A stretch of 64,000 nt of DNA from Tribonema minus (GCA_017506865.1 JAFCMP010000412.1:744001-808000), one strand, 5' to 3'; positions 49,001 to 59,965 are shown, numbered from the stretch's first letter. Notes: generated by a model not told the origin, from the letters alone. Translations and numbers: made by a program.

Positions 49001-52000
49001 GTCGCTGCCTACGTCGTCAAGAGCTAATCGGTATGCACCACCGTGTACTTATGCAAGGACTTGCGCACGTGCGATGCAAACACGTCAGTTGTTTCTGATA
49101 CAAACAGACGCAGTAGTGTCGACCTGGCTGTCACAGCAAAGTCGCGAACCGAGCGCGCCCTCACATGCGCAAGTCTAGCGCCAAAGGAGCTACGCCACTC
49201 GTGGGACAACTCTCGGCGGAGAGAAGAGCAAAGTCCATTGCGCATGGCGTCGGAGCAGCATGCAAGCCCGGCATGGCTCTTCTGCTAGCGGATAATATTC
49301 TGCTGCAACAGATTATATTCCACTGGTAATATTCTGCTGCATTGGAGCAGCAGAGGAGCCATGCCCGGCTGCCGTGCTGCTCCCGACGCCACGCACAGTG
49401 GACTTTGCTCGTCTCTCCGCCGAGAGCTGTTTGGCGAAGCTCCTTGGGCGCTAGCCTTGCGCTTTTGAGGGCATTCTCGGTTCATTTCTTTGCCGCAACA
49501 GGCAGGTCGACGAATGCTGCGTCTGTTTGTACAGGAATCAATTGACGTGCTTGCACTTCACCTGAGCAACGAGTCAAAGACAGACAGAGCAGACAGCACG
49601 CTGACACCCCACAGCAGCACTCAAGCAAGCGTTGTCAGGCTGTCGCTCACTCTGAAGGGACAACCACCTCAGCGTCTGCAACTGTCAAAGTCCATGTCTG
49701 ACTGGTCAAAAAAGTTGAAGAACAGACCGTTGGACGCAGGTGAATAGAAACCGGTGACACGACCCAGTGCCACCACATGATGCAACCCCCATGGCAGCAG
49801 TCGCGCTGCCTACGCCATTGGGAGCTAATTGTTTTTCACCGTGTACTTGTATCATGGACTTGTCATAGCATCGCTGGCCATGGCAGCAATCAGCACAGTG
49901 CATTGCGCACACCGTGTGCGTGGCCCAGCACCGTGCTGCCATTCGCGCACAGCGGTGCGCGCCGCCCGCTTGCGCGAGCTCGCTGTGGCAGCAGCGCTGG
50001 TACAGCGCTCAGCACACACCACTTATTAGATGCAGCTGGGGGGAATGTGTGTGTGGGGGGGGGGGGGCTTGTGTGTGTACTCTTGGTTGAGCAGACAGAG
50101 GAGAGGTAGCCCGCGGCGCGGCGCGGTGCGCTGTGTAGATGCTCAGCGGCGTGCTGCCAGCCGCTCGGCGGCAAATCAGGCGCAGCAACAGCGCTCACGG
50201 CAGCGTGCGGGACCTGGATCAGCACGCCAAGCGTTCAGTGCCGGTGCCAAAGTGAATGCGACATTGGCGATGCGCATGCCCTCCTTCCTTAACACGCATT
50301 GCACAGCCTCTTCAAGCCCGTGTGGCCAGGGCTGACGATGCCAGACCTCGTGCTGACACTGGCACGCCGGAAGTGAAATTTGGGACCCTAATGCGCAAGT
50401 CCAACAGTTACGAGGTAACCGATGCTGATGTTCTTGTGCTCTTGCGTGTGGCGCGCAGTCAGAGAAGAAGCGGCTGGACGCCATCAAGACCAGGGTCACC
50501 GAGCAGCACAAGGAGAACCTGCGGCGCATGCAGGTGAGCGCTGCTGCAGTCCACGGCAGAGTACAGTATACTGTGATGTAATGTTGAAAGAAGCTGTGAA
50601 TTTGGGCAGCGCAGTGAATGACAAATCTCGCATAGGGCTTGAAGCAGCCTAAATGATCCGTTAATTGTTTGCTGTCAGGTGTCTACGTTCGCCTCGCTCC
50701 ACACCTACACTATGTAGACTCAATCAGCTGAATGACAACGCACAACAGCAGTGTATGTACTTCTCAAGCAGTGGGACATGTCATCCCTCGTACAGCCTAG
50801 TGCCATTTATATGGCCCAGTGGTGGTAATACGCGCAGCAGGTTGACCGCTGCAAGTGGTCTGTGGCAAGAATTGGAATCCACATGACGACAACAACAGCA
50901 TCGCATTTTACGCACAGTACATTGCCAGTGCACTACATACATCTGTATCATTGCGTGGCCAAAGTACTGTGAAAAAGCTCAATGCAGTGAACGCTCCGCA
51001 GTAGGCGTGGCTGCGAAGCGCGCATGCCGCGTGAGTCCCGTTGCGCGTGTCAAACAAAAATGGTAGAAAAGCAACAACGAAAACTCGAGCACGAGGTAGA
51101 AAATTCAAGTAGAATTACAAAAGAAACCGGTGTGCATAGGTGCGGATTGCCATGCTCCTTGACGCATATCCGCTGAACCGAGACACATCGTGCTGAGCTC
51201 ACGGCGAGTGGTCAGCGCTCAACCGCAGTGAGCGCTCAACACGCGGCGCGCTGAACAGCCAGTGCTCCATTTGCTACACGTCTGCACTTCATCGTTAAGC
51301 ACTCTGAGTGGTCAGCGCTCAGCGAACTGCGTGTCAGCATCCAGCGGACTGTGTGTCAGTGCGCCGTGCCTATCAGCGCTCAGCGAGCTGCGTGTCAGTG
51401 CTCAATTTGAGCTGCGTGTCAGCACTCAGCGAGCTGCATGGCAGTGCAAGCTGTGTGTCAGCGCTCAGCAAACCGCATGTCAGTGATCAGCAAGCTGCAT
51501 TGTCAGTGCTGAACAGGCCACCTGTCAGCGCTCAGCGAGCGGCGTGTCAGCGCTCAGCGAGCTGCGTGTCAGCGCTCAGCAAGCTGCATGTCAGCGCTCA
51601 GCGAGCTGCGTGTCAGCGCTCAGCGTGCTACGTTTCAGTGCTCCGCGCGAGCTACATGTCAGCTTTCGCCACGCTGGGTAGTCAGTGGTCAGTGCGCTGA
51701 GCGGTCAGTGCGAATGCGCTGGACGGTCAGCGCACATACCTGCCGTCGGGGACCGTGGATCTATGGAAACGAATCAAAAGTCTGTAGAGCTCTACTGTAG
51801 GTGGCAAGGTGTGATCAGCCGTCAGATCGAATGCCTTCCACCAATGACCGTGGTCGCCGCCGCTGCGGCAATTGGCCACGAGTCAAACAGAGCCACTCTT
51901 ATGTGATCGTCGGTTGGTGATGCGCTGTGGGCGCTCGTGGCACCGCGAGGGAGGTGCTGGCGCAACTGGCATTGCACTATAAGTGTTGCCAGGTATCAAT

Positions 52001-52583
52001 AGGCTGTAAATCCACATGCTTTTGAAATACCATACATTTTTTAAATCATCTGGCTAGATGAGCACATACTCCAATGCCAATATCAAACGGTTTTCTTACA
52101 AAGTAGTTGAACATCACCAAAACATGCGTGATCTTCAATACTGTTCTGAGTGAGTGGGTATCGACGAGTCAACACATGCAGGCTGTTGGTCCTGTGAGGT
52201 TGCAGTGTGGACATCATGCAGTGTCATCATGCAGAGGAAGCTGCGCTCGTGGCGCAACAGCGGCAGGCGACACACGTGCTCGTCTGCAGGACAGAAGTAG
52301 TGTTACGCAAGCAAAGCCAGTCTGGGCATGCCAGCTCAGGCTTGATGAGTCATCACGGCAAGACATCATGAACTGATCTTAAGCAGATCTCGTATACACG
52401 ATATCAACATAATGCCCCCCCCCCCCCCCCCCCCCCCAGGAACTCAAGTACAAGAAGCTGCAGGAGGAGCGCGAAGCATACGGCAAGATGACGGATGCGC
52501 AGAAGCGTAAGTTTGACGAAAAAGCGGAGAAGGCAGCAAAGAAGAGCGCCGCCAAGGCCGGCCCTCGAGTCAAGAAGGTGTGA
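43011..52583 (+). CDS. CCDC47: CCDC47-like ER membrane protein, PAT complex subunit (7 exons)
   Basis: Exons are 43011-43474, 44840-44948, 45538-45618, 46356-46520, 48175-48351, 50459-50533 and 52440-52583 (TGA); joined frame 404 residues (human CCDC47 is about 480). Residues 1-25 form a signal peptide (ALLLCCCCSALFIASASE), followed by an acidic luminal stretch and one membrane segment (GAIACAIYLLNYIVG). After it come RNRQIAKAWVRHC and YATGRR|GCESLSATLQLAPR, the family hallmark. MKPDNMEPLVMAVLRKEDM, CVDLVRLIHITDQ, and MPRKVLRFILELP follow. FVDALSAFKLTSGARAK leads to a Lys/Arg-rich coiled-coil tail ending KAGPRVKKV. CCDC47 pairs with Asterix in the PAT complex that chaperones multipass proteins beside the Sec61 translocon. 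Introns 4-6 are very long and repeat-filled; the last acceptor follows a pure C tract. Confidence 0.9.
43498..43590 (+). repeat. About 52-bp tandem repeat in CCDC47 intron 1
   Basis: GTGCATACATAAATCTTCAA with CGAGCCATCACCA and GTGCATACATTAATCTTCAA with GCGAGCCCTCACCA are adjacent direct copies. Confidence 0.8.
44728..44845 (+). repeat. Acceptor-side copy of CCDC47 exon 2
   Basis: A unit of about 79 bp (GACAGTCGCATCTGTAACTG, AACTGGTTGGCAGGGGGTGC) is duplicated. The first copy reads GGGGGTGCGACGTCTGG and the second runs into the working exon at 44840. Confidence 0.85.
45255..45540 (+). repeat. Three acceptor-side units before CCDC47 exon 3
   Basis: A unit of about 110 bp (CGCACATACCTACATGCC, ACTGTACCT, CTCTCCATT.TGTC, TCGCCCGG) is present three times, ending at about 45355, 45465 and at the working acceptor 45537. 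Confidence 0.85.
46610..46850 (+). repeat. Donor-side copies of CCDC47 exon 4
   Basis: GGTGGCAGCGCTCGGCGAGT, GCGTCGACC, TGCGCCTCATCCACATCA and CAGGTCAG recur at 46635-46705 (more decayed) and 46778-46845 (closer match), beyond the working junction at 46520/46521. Here the farther copy is the better one. Confidence 0.88.
47635..48174 (+). repeat. Array of about six 3' splice-site copies before CCDC47 exon 5
   Basis: Units of about 50-102 bp start near 47645, 47734, 47827, 47929, 48024 and 48074, followed by the working exon at 48175. Most contain a CTAAC(A/T)AG-type branch-site candidate, a TTCTTCCTTCTACTTGC-type pyrimidine tract, GCGCAG, and an AACGACGTGCCCGTCCTCGG-like exon start. The unit at 48074 keeps 60 bp of exon almost unchanged; more distant ones are decayed. 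Confidence 0.92.
48352..48980 (+). repeat. Donor-side copies of CCDC47 exon 5
   Basis: The exon 5 end and donor (AAGCTCACGT, GCGCGCCAAGGTATGTGCG, then GAGCATGGTC and TTCAGGGC) recur at about 48548-48640, 48695-48775 and 48850-48925. A linked unit CCGTCGTGTCTCCTGTGAAG occurs at 48771 and 48927. Confidence 0.85.
49068..49558. repeat. Foldback element: about 215-bp inverted repeat in CCDC47 intron 5
   Basis: Left arm 49068-49286 and right arm 49349-49558 are inverse copies of each other (roughly three quarters identical by eye), for example CTCTCGGCGGAGAGA in both and ACAAACAGACGCAG at the outer ends. The 60-bp loop is AT-rich with ATAATATTCTGCTGCA twice. Related direct copies (GAGCTAAT... CACCGTGTACTT) at about 48983-49065 and 49785-49865 flank the foldback. 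Confidence 0.8.
51235..51735. repeat. Minisatellite with CAGCGCTCAGCGAGCTGCGT units
   Basis: About twenty imperfect copies of a 21-24 bp unit (GTCAGCGCTCAGCGAGCTGC) lie in CCDC47 intron 6. The word AGCGCT in each unit is palindromic. Cys/Ser/Ala-rich frames across it are artefacts. Confidence 0.92.
51796..51878 (+). repeat. Dispersed copy of GST E intron 3 sequence
   Basis: GATCGAATGCCTTCCACCAA and TGACCGTGGTCGCCGCCGCT match the minus-strand sequence at 32795-32850, just before GST E exon 4, about 19 kb away. Confidence 0.75.
52415..52439 (+). repeat. Poly-C tract serving as pyrimidine tract of last CCDC47 intron
   Basis: At least 20 consecutive C run directly into the AG of the exon 7 acceptor. 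Confidence 0.9.
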
Positions 52584-53800
52584 ATGTCACTTGCATGTCA
52601 AATCAGAAACGCGTGCCGCTGTCTACGCTTTGTTGGTGCCTCGTGTCGCTGCCCTGTTTTGCTATATGCGCACATGCTGCATTCGTTTGTGTTCCAGTGT
52701 TGCTCGGTGCTGCGTTGGCAATGAGGGTCTGGCAATGGTCGCGCATGTGCCATGATGACTACATGCTCTCTTTTGCGCACACGAGTGCGTACGGTGCTAA
52801 GCTTGTGTCAGGTGTTCGCGAAGGCACGAGCCTCTGGGTGGGTTTGGGCTTTACCCTGACCCCTAATACAGCCAATGTATTCCAAGCAGTGCTGCAACTG
52901 TGCTTGTGCACCACCGCAGGAGTAAAGCAAGCGAACTATGGTGATGTTCAACTTGAAGTTGGCGCCGGTACAGCGCAACAGCCTGTGGAATCATGCCCAC
53001 GTTGATGGTCGCAGTGCAGCCATGACCACAACGCTCAACTAAGCAGGCGCTGCCGCACGCGAGCTCTGTTGAGCATATGCAACAAGCGTCTGCAGCTGTT
53101 GTGCAGTGGGTGCTAATCCCTGGCAGGTTTGCTGCCGCTGCCGCCAACACTCTGCTGCTGAGCAGGGCGAGGGTGCGCGCATGCAATCAACACGTGCCCC
53201 TCTGCTTGCAAAAAGCTGCAAGTGGGGACCAATGGGAAGCAGCGGTGTGCTTACAGATGCTCGCACCGGACCCCAGGCCCATCTACCGCTTCAGATTGCA
53301 GCGTTCTATCATGCCAGGGGTGCGCCTTAGGTGCCGCTTGAGGACGACAGCCTTGTGGCCGCATGCCTCGCAGGGTCCGCCTTAGGGTCAGGGTTAGGCG
53401 AGAGCAGCAGTCAAAACTACTGCCAGTTGTCGCAGGTATGCCGCGATGCCTTCATTGACACTGTAAAAACTACGTCCGCAGACCCCAAGTGTGTGGCCTG
53501 GAAGCAAGCAGCCCAGTCCCACATTCGTGACATGTCTGAGTATATCAGGCACTTCAACGGCATGCGCCTGCAAATGAAGACATTTTCGTTCTGGCGAAAG
53601 CAAGCAGACTATCATCGCAAGTGCGGAGCACGCATTTCATGTTGCATATATTGTCCTTCCTTGCAAGGGCGCATGGCACATGACAACGGGTCACTGCAAG
53701 GTGGGCCCCTGTAACGAAATCTTCCAGCAGCAGCAGCGGCGCCGCGTGTGCTCAGCAGCAAGAGAACCTGTGATCAGCAGCAGCGCGCCGCCGCCGCCGC

Positions 53801-53835
<35 letters not shown>

Positions 53836-55624
53836 AAAGACGGCATGGGCCCACTTGGGGTCCGGCGGCTGGCTTCAGCAAGCATGTCCGGAGGACTCAA
53901 GGTGGGTACCTTGTGGAGGAATAACTGGTGAGCACACGCTCGTTGTGCCGCACGCAAGCAGCACGATGTAACAGCAACACACATGAAGGTTGTCTTTTGC
54001 GCCGTGGAGCCTCTGTAGTCCTTGACGCGTGCCACCAGCCTAGGTTTGCTGGCCAACGGGATGCGGCGCATGCCTTCGGTGACACTGCTCACAGATGCCG
54101 ATGGCAGCACCTCTGGCCCCCACAATGGTGCCGGCACGGCGCAGCCGCAGCGCACTAAGTCGCAGGCGCAATGTTGTGTCGAATGATTTTTTGAATTGTG
54201 CACACGCCCCGTGTGTAGCAAGGGGGACGCACACCGTACACAAAAACCCCATGATTGCCTGTGCAGCATTGCTCAGGAAAGCGCCACAGCCCGCGTCGAT
54301 GAGTGCAGAGGGCCTCAAGTTCAGCCTATGCCTTGCCAATTGTCGTGTATTCATGAAGAGTGGCGTCGGCCGTGCTGCAAGCCTGCAGGCCCACACCTGA
54401 TAAAGCACTAGCAAAGGTTGAATAGGCTGTGCGCTTCTGCTGCATAGGGAGGAGAGAGTGGCGCACACGAGGGCGGGGGGGGGGGGGGGGGGGGGGCGGC
54501 GCGCCTATAGCAACTCTATGTTGTATACCTTTGTGTGCAATAACGTCCCACAAGCAGAACTGCGTGCTGCAAAGGCAAAGCAGTTGACTCTGGGGGAGGT
54601 TGTTGAACTTGGTGAGCAGCAGAAGGTGCAAAATTTAGCAACAGCAGAAGTTGCAAAAGTCAGCAAGACACTGATTGGGCACAATGGTACAAAGCGTATG
54701 TATTGAGGCCCTCAACCTTGTGCAATTATGCAAATATAGCATGTTAGCTACTAGAAAGGTGTACAAAAAAAGGTGTAGTCAAACACTTCAAAGAAGTGGA
54801 AAGTCCTCGAGAAAGTATCAAAAGTCTCATCCGCGGTCACTGATGGCTGCTTCAAGCAACTTCTCAGGCAGACCCCAGATGCAGGGGTTCACTCACAGTT
54901 ACAGTGTCATTGAGACACAATGGAGAGGCTGCACGTTGTGTTGGCAAAGCTGAAGGCGCGTACGCTTTCGCCCTTCTCCCTGCAGGCGCAGGGTGCATCA
55001 TGAATGTGCATCAATCATGAAGGCTATGTAAGAATGTGTCCTACGGGTAGTACGCATGCTCTTGCAAACGACAGTTTGCTGATGGACCTACTGTAAAGCT
55101 GCCACTCAACTGCGAATGGTGGGGGCTGTGCATCACAAAGAAAAAATTGCGACGCCGCTGCCCCCCAGCAACGAACCCCCCTAGTGGCAATGGCGCCGTT
55201 GCGGCAAGAACGGCAGAGTTGCCCAATCGCAAAGCAGATGCTGCGTGTTGGTCTGGGCCGTTGGTAGGCTGGCAGACCATCTAAGGCAGTCAGCGCAGCT
55301 GACCTTGGTGCAGCCCTCGCGTAATAGCGTGCGACTTCAGAGCGCAGAAGTTGACGGATCTGATCGTGGCCATGCCGACGCATACCCCACAAGCTTAGAG
55401 TAAACGCGCGCGGGTCGGGGTGTTGAAGGGCAAGCCCAGCCTTCTATAACACAGGTCCCCCTGAGGCGCGTCAGGGGTGTAAAATGGGGTGGGGTGGGGT
55501 GGGGGGGGGCGCAGCCTGTGCACGCACGTCCTCCGCATATTTTGCGCATGTGAGGGGAAGGGGCGGGGGGGCACGGCCCTTACGGACCACTGCGCTGTCT
55601 CCGCAGCGGCTGCCCAAGACGCAC
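52584..55624. other. Intergenic stretch with low-complexity tracts
   Basis: No recognised gene lies between converging CCDC47 and the GH26 gene. It holds a GCC/CTG run (53790-53832), a poly-G tract (54476-54497) and a G-rich tract near 55480-55510. An unassigned frame at 53331-53714 is listed separately. Confidence 0.5.
53331..53714 (+). other. Unassigned open frame
   Basis: A 127-codon frame has some protein-like character (VCRDAFIDTVKTTSADPK, HIRDMSEYIRHFNGMRLQMK), but I see no known domain, no splice partners and no start context. It may be a gene or mobile-element fragment. Confidence 0.2.
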
Positions 55625-58600
55625 TCAAAGGTGTTGGGGCGCGGGGCCGCCGACCACTTGCGCCACCGTCAAAACGCCCGACTCCTGCTGCGCCGCAGCG
55701 CCTTCGAGTTCCACGCTGTTGCCATCGCTCTCATCGGCCGTTGCAGCAGCGGCGGCGTCGGCTGATTGCGAGCCAGACACTGCCGCCGCCGGCACGGCTG
55801 CGTGCGCAGCCGCTGCTGCAGTGGCAGCAGGAGCGGCAGCAGCAGCGGCAGTGGCGCCTTTCTCGGCGGCCGCGCTTGTAGTGATGCTCACATGCCCTGC
55901 TGCTGCTGCTGCGTACCATGCCTGAACCTCGCCCACCATTGCTGCCTTCTTTGCACCGAAGGGAGGTCCGCCTGTGGTGACCACCGCCCCCTCAATAGGG
56001 GGCTTGGCCGCAGCAGTGCTCGGCGTGGCAGCGAGCGGAGGCAGAGGTGTCGTGGCGGTTACGGCGGTTTCACTTTTGCTTGTGAGCGCGCGCGTTTTGG
56101 TGATGTTGGCGCTGTACTTATTGATGGAGTCGCCGAAAGCCTTGCGCTCGGCGTCCGAGTTGAGGCCCCAGTTGAGCGAGCCCTTGTTGATGAGGAACCA
56201 GTTGCTGCAGTTCATGCAGGGGCGTTGGCGGGGGGGGAGGGGGCCGGGGGGGGGGGGGCATGATGAGCGGTATGCCTGGTGCACTTGTATTGCTAGTGCA
56301 ATTGCATGAGGCCATGTGTGTTCATGCACAGCCGCTGCTTCAGAATGGCCGGGGCGAGGGGGAGGAGGGGGGCGGGAATGGCAGCGAGTGTGAGCTCGTG
56401 ACTGGTGATGCCTGGCGTAGTGATGCTCAGTGGACAACTTGCCTTCGCGCACGCGGTGAAGGAGTGGATGACGTGGTCACTGCTGACTGGTGTCGAGGCC
56501 GCAGTTGAACGTGTCGCCCTTGTTGATGTAGATACAGTCACTGCAGCGCGAAGAGCGGCTGTTGGCGCTCTAGAGCAGCTGCCAGGTGCATGCGCACATC
56601 TGCGCGGTACCTCGCAGTAAGTGCGTGCATTACTTACATGAAGTTATGTGCCCTGCCTGATCCAAGCAGTGACTTGCCATTTGAGCCTTTGGCCCAAGCA
56701 CAGCATCAAGATTGGTGAGTAAGCATGGCATGTCGGATTCTGCACCTCCTGGGCTGGCTTGGCACCTCATGCAACCGGCAACCTGTCCAGCACACGTCAG
56801 CATCCTACAGCAGGTTTGCCCAGTGCATCATGCTGCGCGCATGCGCGGTCACGACTGCCAACTTGAAGGCGCTGCACGGCGCTGGTCCTGCCAAAGCTGA
56901 GCGCCAGTGTTTGCCCAGGGGACATGAGCTCTCTAGCTGCGCGCATGTGTGCACATAACGCCTGCAAATTTGCAATTGCCTGCCACACGGCATATACATT
57001 AACCCCCCCCCCCCCCCGTGATGCTCTCACTGGTTCAATGCGCGCAAACCTGACGAGACACCTTTGACGTTGCTACATGAAGTTGTCAAGTACGGTGACG
57101 CACTCACAAGTGCTCCACGCGCATAAACTTGGTGCAACGTGCGCGAAAACCTCATGAGACTAATTTGAAGTCGATACTCCAAGCTGTCAAGTACGGTGAC
57201 GCACTCACAACTGCTCCACGCGCGTGAACTTGGTGACGACGGCGGCGAACGCATCCTTGATCTGCCACACAGAAAGTTTCAACTTCCGCCGTGTGCTGAG
57301 CTCTCACTGGCTCAACGCACGCAAACCTGACGACATGCACTTGAAGTCGATACTTCAAGCTGTCAAAGGGCGGTGACACTCACAACTGCTCCACGCGCGT
57401 GAACTTGTTGACGACGGCGTAGAATGCGTCCTTGATCCACTGCGGCTTGCTGTTGGACTGCCACGTCGTGGAGCTCGTCTCGGCGACGCCCAGGGGCTTG
57501 TTGCCGCTGAGCGCTGCCATCCTGTTGTAGCCGGGCGTGAAGACATCCGTGAAGCTCTTCCAGCTCATGTGGTAGGAGTCCGTGCCGGCGCGGTTGTAGC
57601 TGTCAGGACAGCGAGCGCGTAGCGAGCGCGTAGCAAGGAGGTGCGGTCAACAGAATTACGCGAGTAGGGCACACGTGTTCGGGGGGGGGGGGGGAGCCAT
57701 CCCCTTTTGCAGCCGGCGCGGTTGTAACTGTCAAGAGCGAGCGCGCGGCGAGGGGGTCAACTGGTATACCTTCAATTTGAAGCGGCTGGTGCGCGCGTGC
57801 ACACAGGCCGTCGCCTTTCTGCAGCCTGCCTCTGAAAAATAGCGACAGAGCTTTTAGCACTTGTGTGAAGCAGCTCATCTGATGCTGAAGCTGCAGCACG
57901 GAGGACATGCTGAATCAACATGCTCCTGTCTCTGCTACCAGCAAGAGAGTACGCATGCGCGCCGGTGTTTGCGCCCTTGACCTCGACAGTCACTTTTGTA
58001 CCAGCCGCAAACACGCGCCCACACCGCTGCAGTTGCGCGGCAAGCGTGAGCGGCAAGCTAGGTTGAAAGCGGCTTCCTCTGAAGCGCGCAGTGCTCCTGG
58101 CCTGCCCCCAGACGTGTACCCGTGCATGAGCGCTGCTGTGAAGGAGTGCTCAGGGTTAAGGTCAGGGTTAGGCGCGCTCTGTGCAAACTTTGTAAGGGGC
58201 AACAAGGGAGTTTCTGACTTGTGTGGCATGGGTTCGTGTTGTCGTTGTCTGCAGTGGTAAAGAGCAAGCACGCAGCGGAGATTGTACACACCCTGTTGCG
58301 GAACCACAAGCAGCCCGGTCTTTGGCTTGCTGAATGCACGCGCAGGTACGTTGACTTAAGCTGAGCCTAGGTAGCACTCGCTTGCAGGTGAGCTTACAGG
58401 TGCGCCGCAAAAACATGCAAGCCGCAGGCAAAAGAGCTGCATACCTTGCATGGTTCACGGGCTTTCTGCACCTCAAGCAGCAGAAGAGAGGTACACAATG
58501 TGACGTGTGTTGCACTACACGTGTCATACAGTCACGGGGGCTCTACGCTGCGTGTTACATGCTGAGGCAGGCGGCGGCAGCTGAGGTCATGGGCAGTGGA

Positions 58601-59965
58601 GCAGGCGTTGGGAATGCATCTTCATACATGCTTACGGTCAGTCATACATGCTTACGATTAGGGCTGGAACGGGGGTCACCGCTGCTTCGCAATCTTTCGC
58701 CCAGCGCTCCGGACAGCAGCGCTGAGTGCGGATGAGCCAAGTACTTGGTCCGTAAAGTTGCAGTTCTGACCCCTTGTGTTCCCATAGTTATAGTTCAACA
58801 ACATAGTGTAGGTAGCGCATGTGTTCAGCTGCACTCACAAATGCGTTTGAGCACACGCTGGACACGAGCACATGGTGGCTCATACCTTGCTCGTCTCGGA
58901 GAACATCCACCCCTCAAGCTGGTGTGCGTAAAGTACAACAACAGTACACATGCCGACTCATGACAGTTCAAGTGTACTCACCCGCTGCAGAGCACCATGT
59001 CCACGACATCCGTGCCGGGGAACCACTCGGTGAAGTTCCTGTTCTCGCCGCGCGCGTTGTCGCAGTTGTAGCTGAGCTGCATCTTGGCCTGCGCGCCGCG
59101 GTTCTTGAAGACGTACGCGACGTGCTTGAACGCGCGCTGGAACTTGGCGCGGTCGTTGCCGGAGCGGTACGTACCCCACGAATACCAGTCGCCTGGGGGC
59201 GCGCGGCACCGTGACAATGCGGGACGCGTTGTCAGGTATAGTCTATACTAGAAGTATTATATTGAGATCAGTGAGCTCACTGACAGGTGGGAGCACTCCT
59301 GTTCAGAGCAGTGGCTGCTGCTGCTGCTGCTGCTGCTGCAGCAGCAAATGGCCCACACACAAGCACAGGGCTCATGGTTGACCACGCTAAATGCCAAGCA
59401 GGAAGTGTGGGCAGCAGTCGACGACGGCGTTCGTCAGCCAGCTGCCAGTGTACATCTTACAACCGCAACTGCGCGACCTATTTTGAACGACGAGAAGGCA
59501 CCCGTCACAGCCTAGAGCAAGGTGGCAGCTGGTGGTGTACGTGCAGAGTCAAACGCGGTGTGCGAATGACCAGAGTAACCATTGGTACCACATCACATAG
59601 CCGCCATGATAGTGTGAGAATTCACCGCACGTGTACATACATGTGCCACAGGGCTGACAAGACCAGCAGCACACCACGCGCTTGTCCAGCTCACCGTTGA
59701 ACTCGTGCATCGGGCGGATCCACATGGCGCGGTTGCCGTCGGCCTTCCACTCGTCGATGAACTTGTTCAGGTACGAGTCGAACGCGCCGTCGCCGATCGC
59801 CTGCAGGTTGGCGTAGCTGCCGTCGTAGAACTCGGGGACGAGCACGACTGTGCGATTCGCGTCCAGGTGCGGCTTCAGGAGGTACTTGTACTTGCCGGGC
59901 AGCTCTTTCACCTTCTGGTACTTGACCACGACCTGGAACTTGGCGCCTGCGGCGGGAGCGCTCAT
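55625..59965 (-). CDS. GH26-like glycoside hydrolase with Ala-rich tail (4 exons seen)
   Basis: Exons in transcript order are 59695-59965, 58982-59192, 57384-57599 and 55625-56204; phases 1, 2, 2; open through 425 residues. AMWIRPMHEFNG|DWYSWG in exons 1-2 holds the HE..NG acid/base motif of GH26. KPLGVAETSSTTW in exon 3 supplies the likely nucleophile Glu. FNWFLINKGSLNWGLNSD in exon 4 matches the last barrel strands. GH26 members cleave beta-mannans or related beta-glycans; exact substrate is unknown. The first ATG (59965) gives no signal peptide. A CCGCCGCAG acceptor sits 17 bp inside it (exon could begin at 59946), so an upstream exon is probably missing. After the barrel, about 150 residues are Ala-rich low complexity (EKGATAAAAAAPAATAAAAA), an unusual tail that remains in frame to the stop. 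Confidence 0.85.
56450..56555 (-). repeat. Acceptor-side copy of GH26 exon 4
   Basis: The plus-strand words TCGAGGCCGCAGTTGAACGT, GTCGCCCTTGTTGATGTAGA and CACTGCAG parallel the exon 4 start at 56155-56210, about 310 bp away, with decay. Confidence 0.75.
57030..57265 (-). repeat. Donor-side copies of GH26 exon 3
   Basis: GTACGGTGACGCACTCACAA followed by CTGCTCCACGCGCGTGAACT recurs at about 57190-57262 (close) and 57090-57140 (decayed). The working junction is at 57384. The intervening CTCACTGG.TCAA.GC.CGCAAACC unit repeats as well, with a period of about 180 then 100 bp. Confidence 0.85.
57700..57775 (-). repeat. Acceptor-side copy of GH26 exon 3
   Basis: AGCCGGCGCGGTTGTAACTG plus TCAAGAGCGAGCGCGCGGCG mirrors the working exon 3 start and acceptor at 57585-57620. 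Confidence 0.8.
58252..58735 (+). other. Unassigned frames inside GH26 intron 2
   Basis: On the strand opposite to GH26, two protein-like segments (HAAEIVHTLLRNHKQPGLWL; AAYLAWFTGFLHLKQQKRGT followed by CDVCC) are separated by a possible GT-AG intron. They may be a remnant of a mobile-element ORF. No domain is recognised. Confidence 0.25.
59304..59348. repeat. (CTG)n run in GH26 intron 1
   Basis: About ten consecutive CTG/GCT triplets ending in CAGCAGC, capable of a small hairpin. Confidence 0.9.

Noticed and set aside
51262..51700. Repeat protein of Cys-Ser-Ala units
   Set aside because: It is a translation of the CAGCGCTCA minisatellite within a CCDC47 intron; frame shifts between units.
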